A stretch of 64,000 bases of DNA from JADKIH01 sp031417395 (GCA_031417395.1 JANOVM010000030.1:124001-188000); one strand, 5' to 3'. Positions 1 to 9,298 are shown, numbered from the stretch's first letter. Notes: a model not told the origin generated them from the sequence alone. Numbers and translations: made by a program.

Positions 1-2
1 TT

Positions 3-10
3 TACCTTTG
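3..10 (+). promoter_or_regulatory. Candidate -7 promoter element of the first gene
   Basis: TACCTTTG matches the Bacteroidota -7 consensus TAnnTTTG and lies 31 bp before the ATG at 42. The matching TTTG (-33) element would lie upstream of the window, so only half of the promoter can be seen. Confidence 0.35.
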
Positions 11-41
11 AATGAACAGTTTTTCCAGATCAAGGTTTTAA

Positions 42-1460
42 ATGGAAGAAGAAGAATTTTCCGGCTCCGGAGAGGAGCAAAAGCTCATCCGCTATTCTAT
101 CGAACGATACGAAGAAATGCTGCGCAATAAAGAAGCGTACTTCTTTGATGTGGATGCTTTCCTTAATATTATTGATTATTACATAGAACGTAATGATCCT
201 GTTAAGGCATTGCAGGTAGTTGAGTTTGCACGCGATCAACACCCCGCTTCCGTAGAGTTTCTGTTGAGGGAAGCTCAGATTCTGGCCATGGTAGACCGTT
301 ACGATAAAGCACTTGACATACTTGAAAAGGCCGAAAAGATTACACCCAGGGATGCTGATCTTTATATGATACGCGGTAGTATTTATGCTCAGCAACAAAA
401 GTTTGAACTGGCCATAGATAATTTTAACAAAGCTATTCCTCTCGCAGATGAACTCGATTTGCTTTATCTGAATCTGGCATATGTTTATGAAAGCTGGGGC
501 GATTACGACAAAGCAATTAATTATCTGAAGTTGTCATTGGAAAGCAATCCTGAAAACGATATTGCTCTTTATGAATTGGCTTTCTGTTTTGAATTTACCG
601 AAGGCTTTGATGAAAGTATTGAATTCTATACACGGTTTATTGATCTTCATCCGTACAGCTATACTGTCTGGTATAATCTGGGAAATGTCTATAACAGACT
701 TAGCCGTTACGAAGAAGCTTTAGATGCTTACGATTATTGTCTGGTCATAAAAGACGATTTCTCTTCGGCCTATTTTAATAAAGGAAATACGCTGGCTAAC
801 CTGTTGCGATACAACGATGCAATTGAATGTTATAAAAAAACATTTGAATTTGAAGCACCGGATGCTCTTACTTATTATAATATTGGTGAATGCTACGAGC
901 AACTGGAAGATATGCATAAGGCACGAGATTATTATAAGAAAGCCACAAAACTAGACAATTCCATTGCAGAAGCCTGGCTTGGCATTGGTGTTACACTGCA
1001 AAATGAAGAGCGGTGGTTTGAAGCAATACATTACATCCGCAAAGCAATAGAACTCGACAGTGAAAACGCTGAGTTCTGGTTTGCTCTTGGTGATGCTGAA
1101 TACCACCTTGAAAATTATGTAAGCGCTGAAAACGCTTATAAAAAAGTAGTCGACCTCGAACCCGAAAATGCTGATATCTGGCTGGAATATTCTCATTTGC
1201 TTTTTGCAGACAATCGTCCGGATGAAGCATTGGAAATGATACAAAAAGGACTTGTATTTCATCCCGGCAATCCTGAATTGTTATATAGATTGTCTTGTTA
1301 CCTTTACCTCATTGGAAATATTAATGAATCCTATTTGGTTCTTGCCAATGCTTTGGATAAAAATATTGCGTTAAGCGATTCCATTTTTGAATATACGCCT
1401 GCTATGGCAAAAGACAACCACGTACTCGAAATCATTGAACTTTATAAAAACCGTATATGA
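42..1460 (+). CDS. Tetratricopeptide-repeat (TPR) protein
   Basis: A 472-residue protein built almost entirely of TPR helix pairs from about residue 40 to the end, with repeated signatures such as WYNLGNVYNRLSRYEEALDAY and AWLGIGVTLQNEERWFEAI. There is no signal peptide or membrane segment; the N-terminus is acidic (MEEEEF), so it is probably a cytoplasmic scaffold. Its stop overlaps the start of the next gene in an ATGA arrangement at 1457-1460, so the two are likely translationally coupled. No catalytic domain is visible, and the partner is unknown beyond that coupling. Start: the ATG at 42 follows a promoter-like -7 box by 31 bp. Confidence 0.85.
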   Translation: MEEEEFSGSGEEQKLIRYSIERYEEMLRNKEAYFFDVDAFLNIIDYYIERNDPVKALQVVEFARDQHPASVEFLLREAQILAMVDRYDKALDILEKAEKITPRDADLYMIRGSIYAQQQKFELAIDNFNKAIPLADELDLLYLNLAYVYESWGDYDKAINYLKLSLESNPENDIALYELAFCFEFTEGFDESIEFYTRFIDLHPYSYTVWYNLGNVYNRLSRYEEALDAYDYCLVIKDDFSSAYFNKGNTLANLLRYNDAIECYKKTFEFEAPDALTYYNIGECYEQLEDMHKARDYYKKATKLDNSIAEAWLGIGVTLQNEERWFEAIHYIRKAIELDSENAEFWFALGDAEYHLENYVSAENAYKKVVDLEPENADIWLEYSHLLFADNRPDEALEMIQKGLVFHPGNPELLYRLSCYLYLIGNINESYLVLANALDKNIALSDSIFEYTPAMAKDNHVLEIIELYKNRI

Positions 1461-2230
1461 ATTTTTTTCTTGATGATATCCCTGAACGCGCTCCAAAGCC
1501 GCGCGAAAAGGGCATGACAATGGTCATGGATAAAGGATTAAGCGTTAGACAGGCCGAAGATATGATTGATATATCCGGAGAATATATTGATATCATAAAA
1601 TTAGGTTTCGGCAGCTCTTACGTTACACCAAATCTGGAGAAGAAAATCGAAGTCTTCCGCAGTGCTAAAATTCCGTTTTATTTTGGCGGAACATTACTGG
1701 AAGCATTTATTGCACGGGATCGATTTGATGATTATCTGAAGCTCATAGACAAATATAAGCTTACACATGCTGAACTCAGCGATGGAAGCATAACAATTGA
1801 ACACGATGAAAAACTAAGTCTGATCCGACGATTGAGCAAGCATGCTACTGTTATTTCAGAAGTTGGATCCAAAGAAGAAGGCATAATCATCCATCCAAAC
1901 AAATGGATTGAAATGATGGAACGTGAAATTCAGGCAGGAGCCTGGAAGGTTATCGCTGAAGCCCGCGAAAGCGGAACGGTTGGGATTTACCGTCCCAATG
2001 GTAAAGCGCATGTTGTTCTCATCAATAAGATTATTTCACGCGTTCCGCCCGATAAAATTATCTGGGAAACACCAAATAAAAGCGGACAGGTATACTTCAT
2101 TAACTTACTTGGAGCTAATGTAAATCTGGGAAACATTTCGCCTACAGAAGTAATTGCACTTGAATCGCTGCGTATTGGCCTCAGAAGCGATACTTTTTTC
2201 AATTTTTTGAAAAAAGAAAAAGTACAGTAG
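1457..2230 (+). CDS. Phosphosulfolactate synthase (ComA) family protein
   Basis: A 257-residue TIM-barrel-type protein of the ComA family. In methanogens this family adds sulfite to phosphoenolpyruvate in coenzyme M synthesis; in Bacteroidota the substrate is not established. Family-typical segments are visible: KGMTMVMDKGLSVRQ near residue 19, DIIKLGFGSSYV near 45, PFYFGGTLLEAF near 75, and KVIAEARESGTVGIY near 165. The length fits the family. The start overlaps the TPR gene by 4 bp. Bacteroidota make sulfonolipids, so a role in sulfonate metabolism is possible, but that is inference. The family assignment is fairly sure, the reaction much less. Confidence 0.75.
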   Translation: MNFFLDDIPERAPKPREKGMTMVMDKGLSVRQAEDMIDISGEYIDIIKLGFGSSYVTPNLEKKIEVFRSAKIPFYFGGTLLEAFIARDRFDDYLKLIDKYKLTHAELSDGSITIEHDEKLSLIRRLSKHATVISEVGSKEEGIIIHPNKWIEMMEREIQAGAWKVIAEARESGTVGIYRPNGKAHVVLINKIISRVPPDKIIWETPNKSGQVYFINLLGANVNLGNISPTEVIALESLRIGLRSDTFFNFLKKEKVQ

Positions 2231-2265
2231 CATTTTACCTTTTACTTACCTAATACCCTCCTTTT

Positions 2266-3309
2266 TTGAAATCGGATTACAACACCTATATGCTTCGTTG
2301 CCTTGATCTGGCTCAATTAGGTTTAGGCAATACGGATTCTAATCCTCTTGTAGGTGCAGTTCTGGTCTATGACAATAAGATTATTGGTGAAGGTTACCAT
2401 CAATATTTTGGCCGGCCTCATGCAGAAGTAAATGCCATCAACGATGCAATTCAAAAAGGCAATCATCATTTAATTGAAAAGTCAACATTGTTTGTAAATC
2501 TGGAACCCTGCTCTCATTTCGGTAAAACACCACCCTGCAGCGATTTGATTATTCAACATAAAATTCCTCATGTGGTAATTGGTATGAGCGATCCGTTTCC
2601 GGAAGTAAATGGAAAAGGAATTACACGACTTCGTGAAGCAGGAATTCAGGTAGAAGAAGATATTCTCAGAGAGAAATGCGAATATCTTAATCGCCGGTTT
2701 ATCACTTTTCATACAAAGAGAAGACCGTTCGTTCTGCTTAAATTTGCTCAGACGGCCAATCATTTTATGGCTGAGTTGAATCCTTCCAGGATGAAAATCA
2801 GCAATGAAACAACAGATGTTTTGGTGCACAAATGGAGAAGTGAAGAAAGCGCTATAATGGTTGGAAGCCGGACTGCGGAAATTGACAATCCCATGCTTAC
2901 CGTAAGAAAGTGGAAAGGAAAAAATCCAATTCGCATTACCCTCGACAGAAATATGCGTTTGAGAAAGGATTTGCATATTTTCGACTCAGCTGCAAAGACC
3001 ATCGTTTTTACCGATAAAGAAGAACAATCAGAAGAAATGGTTGAATATGTGAAAATTGATTTCAGGGAAAAAGCTCCCTTACAAATACTGAAAGCATTGT
3101 ATGATAGAAAAATTCTCTCCTTAATGCTTGAAGGCGGTCCCGGACTTCTAAAACATTTTATCCATGACAAACTCTGGGATGAAGCCAGAATTATTACATC
3201 AGATGACTATTGGAAAGAAGGTCTGCCCTCTCCTGACATTTCGGGTAAGCTTTTTTTTCAATCCAAAATTACAGGGGACAGCATTGCTACCCTTCACCCT
3301 TTTGAATAA
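2266..3309 (+). CDS. ribD: Riboflavin biosynthesis deaminase/reductase RibD
   Basis: Bifunctional enzyme of riboflavin synthesis: the N-terminal domain deaminates diaminohydroxyphosphoribosylaminopyrimidine and the C-terminal domain reduces the ribosyl group. The deaminase zinc site is complete: H52 and E54 in HAEVNA, C82 in EPCSHFGKTPPC and C91. The C-terminal reductase (about 150-347) shows RPFVLLKFAQ, MVGSRTAEIDNPMLTVR and LEGGPGLLKHF. At 347 residues it is slightly shorter than many RibD. The start appears to be TTG at 2266, because the N-terminal helix begins there; an ATG at 2290 would remove eight residues. It is cytoplasmic and stands 35 bp after the preceding gene. Confidence 0.92.
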   Translation: MKSDYNTYMLRCLDLAQLGLGNTDSNPLVGAVLVYDNKIIGEGYHQYFGRPHAEVNAINDAIQKGNHHLIEKSTLFVNLEPCSHFGKTPPCSDLIIQHKIPHVVIGMSDPFPEVNGKGITRLREAGIQVEEDILREKCEYLNRRFITFHTKRRPFVLLKFAQTANHFMAELNPSRMKISNETTDVLVHKWRSEESAIMVGSRTAEIDNPMLTVRKWKGKNPIRITLDRNMRLRKDLHIFDSAAKTIVFTDKEEQSEEMVEYVKIDFREKAPLQILKALYDRKILSLMLEGGPGLLKHFIHDKLWDEARIITSDDYWKEGLPSPDISGKLFFQSKITGDSIATLHPFE

Positions 3310-3315
3310 AACTTT

Positions 3316-4227
3316 GTGGAATTACTAAAAAAATTATGCGGCATACATGCCCCTTCCGGAAATGAAGAGTTAATGACACTCTTTTTACTTGATTATATCG
3401 ATAAAAATAAATCGGGCTGGAAAGTCAAACCCGAAATTTTTCATGGAGAAGATTTTCAAAATTGTATTGTTTTAATTTTTGGAAAACCGACAAAAGCTGT
3501 TTTTGCTCATATTGATTCAATTGGATTTACAGCCCGTTACAACAATCAACTTGTAAAAATTGGCGCACCGGAAGTAAAAAATGGATATCTCTTAAAAGGA
3601 ACTTTTGAAAATAAAGAAATTGAATTTCCGATCAGAGCAAAGAATGAGAGAGATATATTTGCGGAAGCATCAGTGCAATTAGAGCCCGGAACTGACCTGA
3701 CTTTCAAGGATATTTGGAAAGAAGATAAAGAATCCATTCAATGTTGTTACATGGATAACAGACTTGGCGTTTGGAATGCATTAAGATCATGCGAAACAAT
3801 TAACGATACTGCCATCGTTTTTTCCTGCTGGGAAGAACACGGAGGCGGCACCGTGCCTTTTCTTACTAAATTCCTATACGAGTCCTACAAGATAAAACAA
3901 GCGCTTATATGCGACATTACATGGGTTACTGAAGGCGTGAGACCGGGAATGGGTGTTGTTATATCCATGCGTGATACAGGAATTCCCAGGAGAAAATTTG
4001 TTGATGGAATAATAAAATTGGCAAAAGAAAGCGGAATTCCATTTCAAATAGAAGTTGAAAGTTCCGGTGGTAGCGATGGAACAGAATTGCAAAAGCAGCC
4101 CTACCCTATTGACTGGTGTTTTATCGGAGCTCCTGAAGAAAATGTTCATTCACCGAATGAGAAAGTACATAAATCTGATATTTCGAGTATGTTAGATATG
4201 TATAGATATCTTCTTTCCAAATTGTAA
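3316..4227 (+). CDS. M42-family (glutamyl aminopeptidase-like) metallopeptidase
   Basis: A 303-residue protein beginning ELLKKLCGIHAPSGNEE, the typical N-terminus of M42/M20 di-zinc aminopeptidases. Candidate metal ligands are visible: the HID triad near residue 58 (VFAHIDSIGFTA), YMDNRLG near 145 (bridging Asp), SCWEEHGGG near 175 (catalytic Glu pair) and a late His in EENVHSPNEKVH near 280. It likely trims peptides in the cytoplasm. The start codon is GTG at 3316, 6 bp after ribD; co-transcription is likely. M42 members usually run 330-360 residues, so this is a short variant. Confidence 0.8.
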   Translation: MELLKKLCGIHAPSGNEELMTLFLLDYIDKNKSGWKVKPEIFHGEDFQNCIVLIFGKPTKAVFAHIDSIGFTARYNNQLVKIGAPEVKNGYLLKGTFENKEIEFPIRAKNERDIFAEASVQLEPGTDLTFKDIWKEDKESIQCCYMDNRLGVWNALRSCETINDTAIVFSCWEEHGGGTVPFLTKFLYESYKIKQALICDITWVTEGVRPGMGVVISMRDTGIPRRKFVDGIIKLAKESGIPFQIEVESSGGSDGTELQKQPYPIDWCFIGAPEENVHSPNEKVHKSDISSMLDMYRYLLSKL

Positions 4228-4250
4228 AGAATTATGTTAAATTAAGTTTT

Positions 4251-4655
4251 TTAAAAATGCTTTTCCATAGCTTCCAGTAAATCCGCCGGAATAGCTGTTG
4301 GCTTACCGGTTTTCTGATTTACAAAGACAAGAGTCGTTTTTGCAGTATTTAATAAAACATTTTTTTCATTGTAGGTTTCATAATTAAAATGAATTCTTGC
4401 TGATGGAAGTTCTGTAATAGTTGTTTTAAAAGTTAGCAGGTCGTCGTAATAAGCAGGACGAATGTATTTTATAAAATACTCAAGGACAGGCAATATTACA
4501 CCTTCGTCTTCAAGTTTTTTATAGCTGAAACCAAGACTCCTTAACATTTCTACACGGGCCACTTCAAAGTATTGAGCATAGTGTCCATAATAAACATAAC
4601 CCATTCTGTCAGTTTCAGAATAACGCACTCTGATTTTTATTTCTCCTGTAATCAT
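4251..4655 (-). CDS. Acyl-CoA thioesterase, YbgC/FadM-like hotdog fold
   Basis: A 4-hydroxybenzoyl-CoA-thioesterase-type protein of about 134 residues. The motif RVRYSETDRMGYVYYGHYAQYFEVAR near the N-terminus (about residues 9-34) holds the catalytic Asp found in YbgC-type thioesterases. It probably hydrolyses acyl-CoA. The frame is open to a TTG at 4685, but I prefer the ATG at 4655, which places the EIKIRVRY strand at the expected distance from the start. It is convergent with the preceding peptidase gene (24 bp apart) and divergent from the following lipoprotein gene. Confidence 0.85.
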   Translation of the reverse strand: MITGEIKIRVRYSETDRMGYVYYGHYAQYFEVARVEMLRSLGFSYKKLEDEGVILPVLEYFIKYIRPAYYDDLLTFKTTITELPSARIHFNYETYNEKNVLLNTAKTTLVFVNQKTGKPTAIPADLLEAMEKHF

Positions 4656-4732
4656 CGATTTTTTTTGGCTAAGATAGTTAGTCAATCATTTTTTCTTCAT
4701 CTTGCAAAAAAAATTAGTTTTCTTTTACAGGA

Positions 4733-5488
4733 ATGAAAATATCCATTTTGAATTTTTTATTTTTTTTGATTTTCATTAGTTGTCGCCCTGTGTATACCAT
4801 ACAGAAAACCAATCAGACTGAATATGTCTTATCCGATAGTTTAAATAACACTGTCGATAGCTCTGTATATGCATACATTAGCCCTTACAAAGCGAAGATG
4901 GAAAGTGAGATGAATGTTTATCTTGCTGAAAGTGAAACAGCATTAGAAAAGGGTTTGCCCGAAGGAAAACTTGGAAATTTTGTTGCAGATGCATGCATAA
5001 AAGAAACCGCAAAAACATTTTATCCTACTGATGGCAAAGGGGTTGATTTTGCAGTTTTCAATAATGGAGGACTACGCAGACCATTGCCTCAAGGAAAAAT
5101 TACACGTAAAGATGTTTTTGAATTAATGCCATTTGAAAATGAATTGGTTGTTTTAACAATTAATGGCAATAGTGTCAAAAAAATTTTTAACTTCATAGCT
5201 TCAAAAGACGGAGCGCCCGTTTCCGGCGTGCATTTGCAGATTAAAGAAAAGCAAGCGATTAATATTACTATTAATAATATGCCTTTAGACTCCACCCGTA
5301 TATATAAAGTATTAACGTCAGATTACCTTGCCAATGGAGGAGATAATTTTGATATGCTTGTAGATGCACCCCGGGAAAAAGTAAATCTGAAGTTGAGAGA
5401 TGCAATTATTCATTTTCTGGAAGATGCGAATAAAAAAGGAATAAAAATTAATGTTTCACTAGACGGCAGAATCAGTTATGCAAAATAG
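4733..5488 (+). CDS. 5'-nucleotidase C-terminal-domain lipoprotein
   Basis: A 251-residue protein with a lipoprotein signal (hydrophobic stretch ending FISC, Cys17) followed by the substrate-binding C-terminal domain of UshA-type 5'-nucleotidases: GKLGNFVADACIKE near residue 83, FAVFNNGGLRRPLPQGKIT near 107, and YKVLTSDYLANGGDNF near 190. It lacks the metallophosphatase domain, which is encoded by the next gene, overlapping by 11 bp. The two polypeptides together correspond to one UshA-like enzyme and probably assemble in the periplasm. This split arrangement is one I recall from other Bacteroidota. Confidence 0.85.
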   Translation: MKISILNFLFFLIFISCRPVYTIQKTNQTEYVLSDSLNNTVDSSVYAYISPYKAKMESEMNVYLAESETALEKGLPEGKLGNFVADACIKETAKTFYPTDGKGVDFAVFNNGGLRRPLPQGKITRKDVFELMPFENELVVLTINGNSVKKIFNFIASKDGAPVSGVHLQIKEKQAINITINNMPLDSTRIYKVLTSDYLANGGDNFDMLVDAPREKVNLKLRDAIIHFLEDANKKGIKINVSLDGRISYAK

Positions 5489-6413
5489 AAGGGATTTTGT
5501 ACGTTGGATGATTAGCGGTGTGGCTTTTGCCGGACTAAGCTCCCTTCCTATAGAATTACTTGCCTCGCACGGTTTGGTTAAACTGACTGTATTGCATACA
5601 AACGATATGCACAGCAGGATTGATCCCTTTCCAGCTAACGATCCGAAGTATCCCGGCATGGGCGGTATGGCGCGGAGAGCCGCCTTAATAAATAAAATCC
5701 GTTCTGAAGAAAAAAATGTTTTGCTTTTAGATGCAGGCGATATTTTTCAGGGTACATCCTACTTTAATTTATATGGAGGAAAACCGGAATTGCAGCTAAT
5801 GAGTAAAATGGGATATGAAGCAGCCACCATAGGAAACCACGATTTCGATAATGGCATTGAAGGATTGGCAGAAAGACTTCCGGACATGAATTTTCCTTTT
5901 CTTAATGTTAACTACAATTTTCAAGATACGCCATTAGAAAAAAAAGTGTTACCTTTTCGCATCTTTAAAAAGGGAGGACTTAAAATCGGCGTCTTTGGAA
6001 TAGGAATAAAATTGCAAGGACTTGTTGATCAAAAGCTTTACGGAAATACCCGATACGAAGATCCTCTCCCACATGCAGAACGAATTTCTACAATTTTGAA
6101 AATGGAACATAAATGCGATTTGATTATTTGTTTATCGCACTTAGGATATAAATACGAAGAAAAAAAAATCTCAGATGAAATTTTAGCTCAGGAAAGTTCG
6201 TACATTGATCTCATTATTGGAGGACACACACACACCTTCCTCGATAATCCGGTAATGTATACAAATAAAAAAGAAAAAAAAGTTTTTGTTGCTCAGGTTG
6301 GTTGGGCAGGAATAAAACTCGGACGCATCGATTATTTTTTTGATGCTCAGGGAAGAAAAAAAGATGTTGTTAGTGCTACTGTAAAAATTAGTGAAAATAC
6401 AATAGCATCATAA
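5478..6413 (+). CDS. 5'-nucleotidase metallophosphatase-domain protein
   Basis: A 311-residue calcineurin-like phosphoesterase carrying the metal-binding motifs of the UshA N-terminal domain: HTNDMHSR near residue 40, DAGDIFQGT near 86, GNHDFDNG near 118 and GGHTHTF near 250. The N-terminus NRRDFVRW followed by a hydrophobic segment resembles a twin-arginine signal, suggesting folded export to the periplasm. The gene overlaps the upstream C-terminal-domain gene by 11 bp, which implies translational coupling and complex formation. It stops before the poly-T tract preceding dnaA. Confidence 0.88.
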   Translation: MQNRRDFVRWMISGVAFAGLSSLPIELLASHGLVKLTVLHTNDMHSRIDPFPANDPKYPGMGGMARRAALINKIRSEEKNVLLLDAGDIFQGTSYFNLYGGKPELQLMSKMGYEAATIGNHDFDNGIEGLAERLPDMNFPFLNVNYNFQDTPLEKKVLPFRIFKKGGLKIGVFGIGIKLQGLVDQKLYGNTRYEDPLPHAERISTILKMEHKCDLIICLSHLGYKYEEKKISDEILAQESSYIDLIIGGHTHTFLDNPVMYTNKKEKKVFVAQVGWAGIKLGRIDYFFDAQGRKKDVVSATVKISENTIAS

Positions 6414-6441
6414 TTTTTTTTTTACTTTTTTTTTTGAAATC

Positions 6442-6472
6442 TTTGTCATCACAATAAGTAACCATAAATTTG
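6442..6472 (+). promoter_or_regulatory. Bacteroidota-type promoter of dnaA
   Basis: TTTG at 6442-6445 and TAAATTTG at 6465-6472 are separated by 19 bp, the spacing of the Bacteroidota primary sigma promoter (-33 TTTG, -7 TAnnTTTG). It lies 77 bp before the dnaA ATG at 6549, leaving a leader of roughly 70 nt. I saw no cluster of DnaA boxes (TTATCCACA) beside it, so no origin is called here. Confidence 0.65.
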
Positions 6473-6548
6473 AACACGAAAACACAGGGTACTATTTTTC
6501 AGTAATAATTTAACATCAACACAAAAAAAACTTTTCTTGAAAAACACA

Positions 6549-7985
6549 ATGGAGAAAACTTGCGAAAGCGTTTGGAAAAAATGCCTGCAGATAATTAAAG
6601 ACAACGTAAGTGCTCAAAGTTTCAAAACCTGGTTTGAACCAATCAAGCCGGTTAAACTTGATGGAAAGATTCTAACCATCGAAGTACCCAGTCAGTTTTT
6701 TTACGAATGGCTGGAGGAACACTACATTACTCTTTTACGGAAAACCATCCGTCAGCAGCTTGGCAATGAAGGCCGCCTGGAGTACAGCATTGTTATGGAA
6801 CACGGTACCGATGTCAACAAACCTTATACAATTAAGATTCCCACGCGTTCTCACGGGGACCTAAAAAACTCACCGGTAAACATTCCAATTGGATCCACTA
6901 AAGACACCATTCGGAATCCCTTTATTATTCCGGGACTAAAAAAGGTTAATGTAGAATCACAGCTTAACCCGAATTACACCTTTGAAAACTTTATTGAAGG
7001 GGATTGTAATCGTTTAGCACGTTCAGCCGGATATGCTGTTTCCAACAAACCGGGGGGAACTTCATTCAACCCTCTATTAATATATGGTGGTGTCGGAATG
7101 GGAAAAACCCATTTAGCGCATGCCATTGGTATTGAGATCAAAAACGAAAATCCGGGTAAAACAGTATTATATGTATCGTCAGAAAAATTCACGCATCAAT
7201 TTATTGATTCTGTAAAAAATAATGAGCAAAATGACTTCGTTCATTTTTATCAGATGATTGATGTACTCATATTAGATGATATTCAGTTTCTTGCAGGAAA
7301 AGAAAAAACGCAGGATGTATTTTTCCACGTATTCAATCACTTGCACCAAACAGGTAAACAGCTCATTCTCACCTCCGATAAAGCACCGGTTGATTTACAG
7401 GGAATGGAACAACGTTTGCTTAGCCGTTTTAAATGGGGACTAGCTGCTGATCTTCAAATGCCTGATCTCGAAACACGTATTGCCATCTTACATAAAAAAA
7501 TGTATTTGGATGGAATCGAACTTCCAAAAGATATTGTTGAGTACATTGCATACAGCATAACATCAAACGTTCGCGAACTCGAAGGCGCTCTTATTTCTAT
7601 TCTTGCCCAGGCATCTTTAAATAAAAAGGCTGTCACCCTCGAACTTTCTAAACAAATGATAGACAAATTCGTGAAAAACACAACGCACGAAGTTTCTATC
7701 GATTACATTCAGAAAATCGTTTGTGATTATTTCGATTTACCTATTGAAATGCTTAAGTCTAAGACGCGTAAACGCCAGGTGGTGCAGGCTCGTCAGATAG
7801 CCATGTACTTTGCTAAAAGCATGACAAAGTCATCTTTAAGCAACATTGGCGCACACTGCGGCGGAAAAGATCACGCTACTGTACTTCATGCCTGTCGCAC
7901 CGTTAACAACCTTATCGAAACCGATAAGAAATTTAAAGCCAGTGTTATGGAACTTCAAAAAAAGATAAGCATTACCGGCAAGTAA
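6549..7985 (+). CDS. dnaA: Chromosomal replication initiator DnaA
   Basis: DnaA binds origin DNA boxes and opens the replication origin. All four domains are present: domain I (CESVWKKCLQIIKDNVSAQSF), a linker, the AAA+ domain with Walker A GGVGMGKTH at about 180-188, Walker B VLILDDIQFL and the sensor region around LLSRFKWGL, and the C-terminal DNA-binding domain with GGKDHATVLHACRTV. The length (478) is normal. The frame is open from a TTG at 6537, but the ATG at 6549 gives the usual EKTCESVW start. It is monocistronic, with its own promoter upstream and a hairpin terminator downstream. Confidence 0.97.
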   Translation: MEKTCESVWKKCLQIIKDNVSAQSFKTWFEPIKPVKLDGKILTIEVPSQFFYEWLEEHYITLLRKTIRQQLGNEGRLEYSIVMEHGTDVNKPYTIKIPTRSHGDLKNSPVNIPIGSTKDTIRNPFIIPGLKKVNVESQLNPNYTFENFIEGDCNRLARSAGYAVSNKPGGTSFNPLLIYGGVGMGKTHLAHAIGIEIKNENPGKTVLYVSSEKFTHQFIDSVKNNEQNDFVHFYQMIDVLILDDIQFLAGKEKTQDVFFHVFNHLHQTGKQLILTSDKAPVDLQGMEQRLLSRFKWGLAADLQMPDLETRIAILHKKMYLDGIELPKDIVEYIAYSITSNVRELEGALISILAQASLNKKAVTLELSKQMIDKFVKNTTHEVSIDYIQKIVCDYFDLPIEMLKSKTRKRQVVQARQIAMYFAKSMTKSSLSNIGAHCGGKDHATVLHACRTVNNLIETDKKFKASVMELQKKISITGK

Positions 7986-8026
7986 AAGATTTGCAAAAAA
8001 ATATTACCTGTTTTTATAATAATACA

Positions 8027-8057
8027 AAGCCGTTCACAAAATGAACGGCTTTTTTTT
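8027..8057 (+). terminator. Rho-independent terminator after dnaA
   Basis: A 10-bp stem, AAGCCGTTCA / TGAACGGCTT, with a 5-nt loop is followed by a run of T, 42 bp after the dnaA stop. Confidence 0.9.
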
Positions 8058-8140
8058 GAGGATTATTACAAATCAAAGAACAATTTATAAATTGCCCTGA
8101 CAATTCACTATATATACTAAAACCACACTGTACTTACAAA

Positions 8141-9298
8141 ATGGTTCTTTCTGAAGTCAAAACAGACAGCGATAAAAAAGCCTTTCTTCTATTGCCCTTA
8201 AAAATATATAAGGACGATGCGAATTGGATTCGTCCTCTGGATAAAGACATTGAAGCCGTTTTCGATCCTGCAAAAAATAAATTTTTCAGGCATGGACAAT
8301 GCACACGTTTTCTTTTGAAAGATGACGAAGAGAAAGTAATTGGACGAATAGCAGTATTCATAAACGACAAACTGGCCAGAAAAGAAAATCAGCCCACCGG
8401 AGGATTAGGATTCTTTGAATGCATTAACGATAAAAAAGCAGCACACATACTTTTCGATCAGGCCAAACGCTGGCTTATGGAACGCGGCATGGAAGCAATG
8501 GACGGTCCAATTAATTTCGGAGAACGCGACAGCTGGTGGGGATTAATTACAGAAGGGTTTACACCGCCTCCGTATAAAGTGAATTACAACCTACCCTACT
8601 ATCAGGAACTTTTCGAATCCTATGGTTTTAAGACCTATTTTGAACAATGGTGTTATTCATTAAAAGTGCATGATCATCTGCAGGAAAAATTCTACGAGCG
8701 CCACGAGTCAATTTCAAAAAACAAAGATTATCGCTGCGAACATCTGAAGAAATCGCAGCTTGAAAAATATGCAGAAGATTTCCGCACTATCTATAATAAA
8801 GCATGGGCCAAACACGGTGGCGGTAAAGAACTCGACAGTAGACAGGTAAAAGGATTTTTCGCACAAATGAAACCGGTAATCGATGAAAAACTCATCTGGT
8901 ATGTATATTATAAGAATGAACCTGTAGCAATGTGGGTAAATCTTCCCGACATCAATCAGATCTTTAAAAAATTCAACGGCAAATTCGGCCTCATTGAAAA
9001 GCTACTTTTCCTCTGGCACATCAAACGCAGAAGAACGCGAAAGATAATAGGTTTAGTTTTTGGAATTGTTCCCGAACACCAGGGAAAAGGAATTGATAGT
9101 TATATGATAGTCGATGGATCCAATGTAATTATTGCTGATAATCTATACTTAGATTATGAAATGCAATGGATTGGTGACTTCAATCCAAAAATGGTAAGTG
9201 TAGCAGAAAGTCTGGGAACTTATAAGAGTCGTACGTTTAAAACTTATAGGTATTTATTTAATCCGCAGGCGGAGTTTAAGAGGCATCCGTACATATAG
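8141..9298 (+). CDS. GNAT-like N-acetyltransferase superfamily protein
   Basis: A 385-residue protein common in Bacteroidota and usually annotated as GNAT-like. The N-terminal half carries RFLLKDDEEKVIGRIAVFIN near residue 65 and DGPINFGERDSWWGLIT near 124. The second half holds an acyl-CoA-type segment, VFGIVPEHQGKGIDSYMI near 305, that resembles the GNAT pyrophosphate-binding loop (Q/R-x-x-G-x-G/A). The substrate is unknown. It sits alone between the dnaA terminator and the tRNA gene. Confidence 0.7.
   Translation: MVLSEVKTDSDKKAFLLLPLKIYKDDANWIRPLDKDIEAVFDPAKNKFFRHGQCTRFLLKDDEEKVIGRIAVFINDKLARKENQPTGGLGFFECINDKKAAHILFDQAKRWLMERGMEAMDGPINFGERDSWWGLITEGFTPPPYKVNYNLPYYQELFESYGFKTYFEQWCYSLKVHDHLQEKFYERHESISKNKDYRCEHLKKSQLEKYAEDFRTIYNKAWAKHGGGKELDSRQVKGFFAQMKPVIDEKLIWYVYYKNEPVAMWVNLPDINQIFKKFNGKFGLIEKLLFLWHIKRRRTRKIIGLVFGIVPEHQGKGIDSYMIVDGSNVIIADNLYLDYEMQWIGDFNPKMVSVAESLGTYKSRTFKTYRYLFNPQAEFKRHPYI

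Noticed and set aside
6413..8140. A replication origin at dnaA
   Set aside because: No cluster of TTATCCACA-like boxes was seen on either side, and in Bacteroidota the origin is often not next to dnaA. A GC-skew analysis of the whole chromosome would decide.
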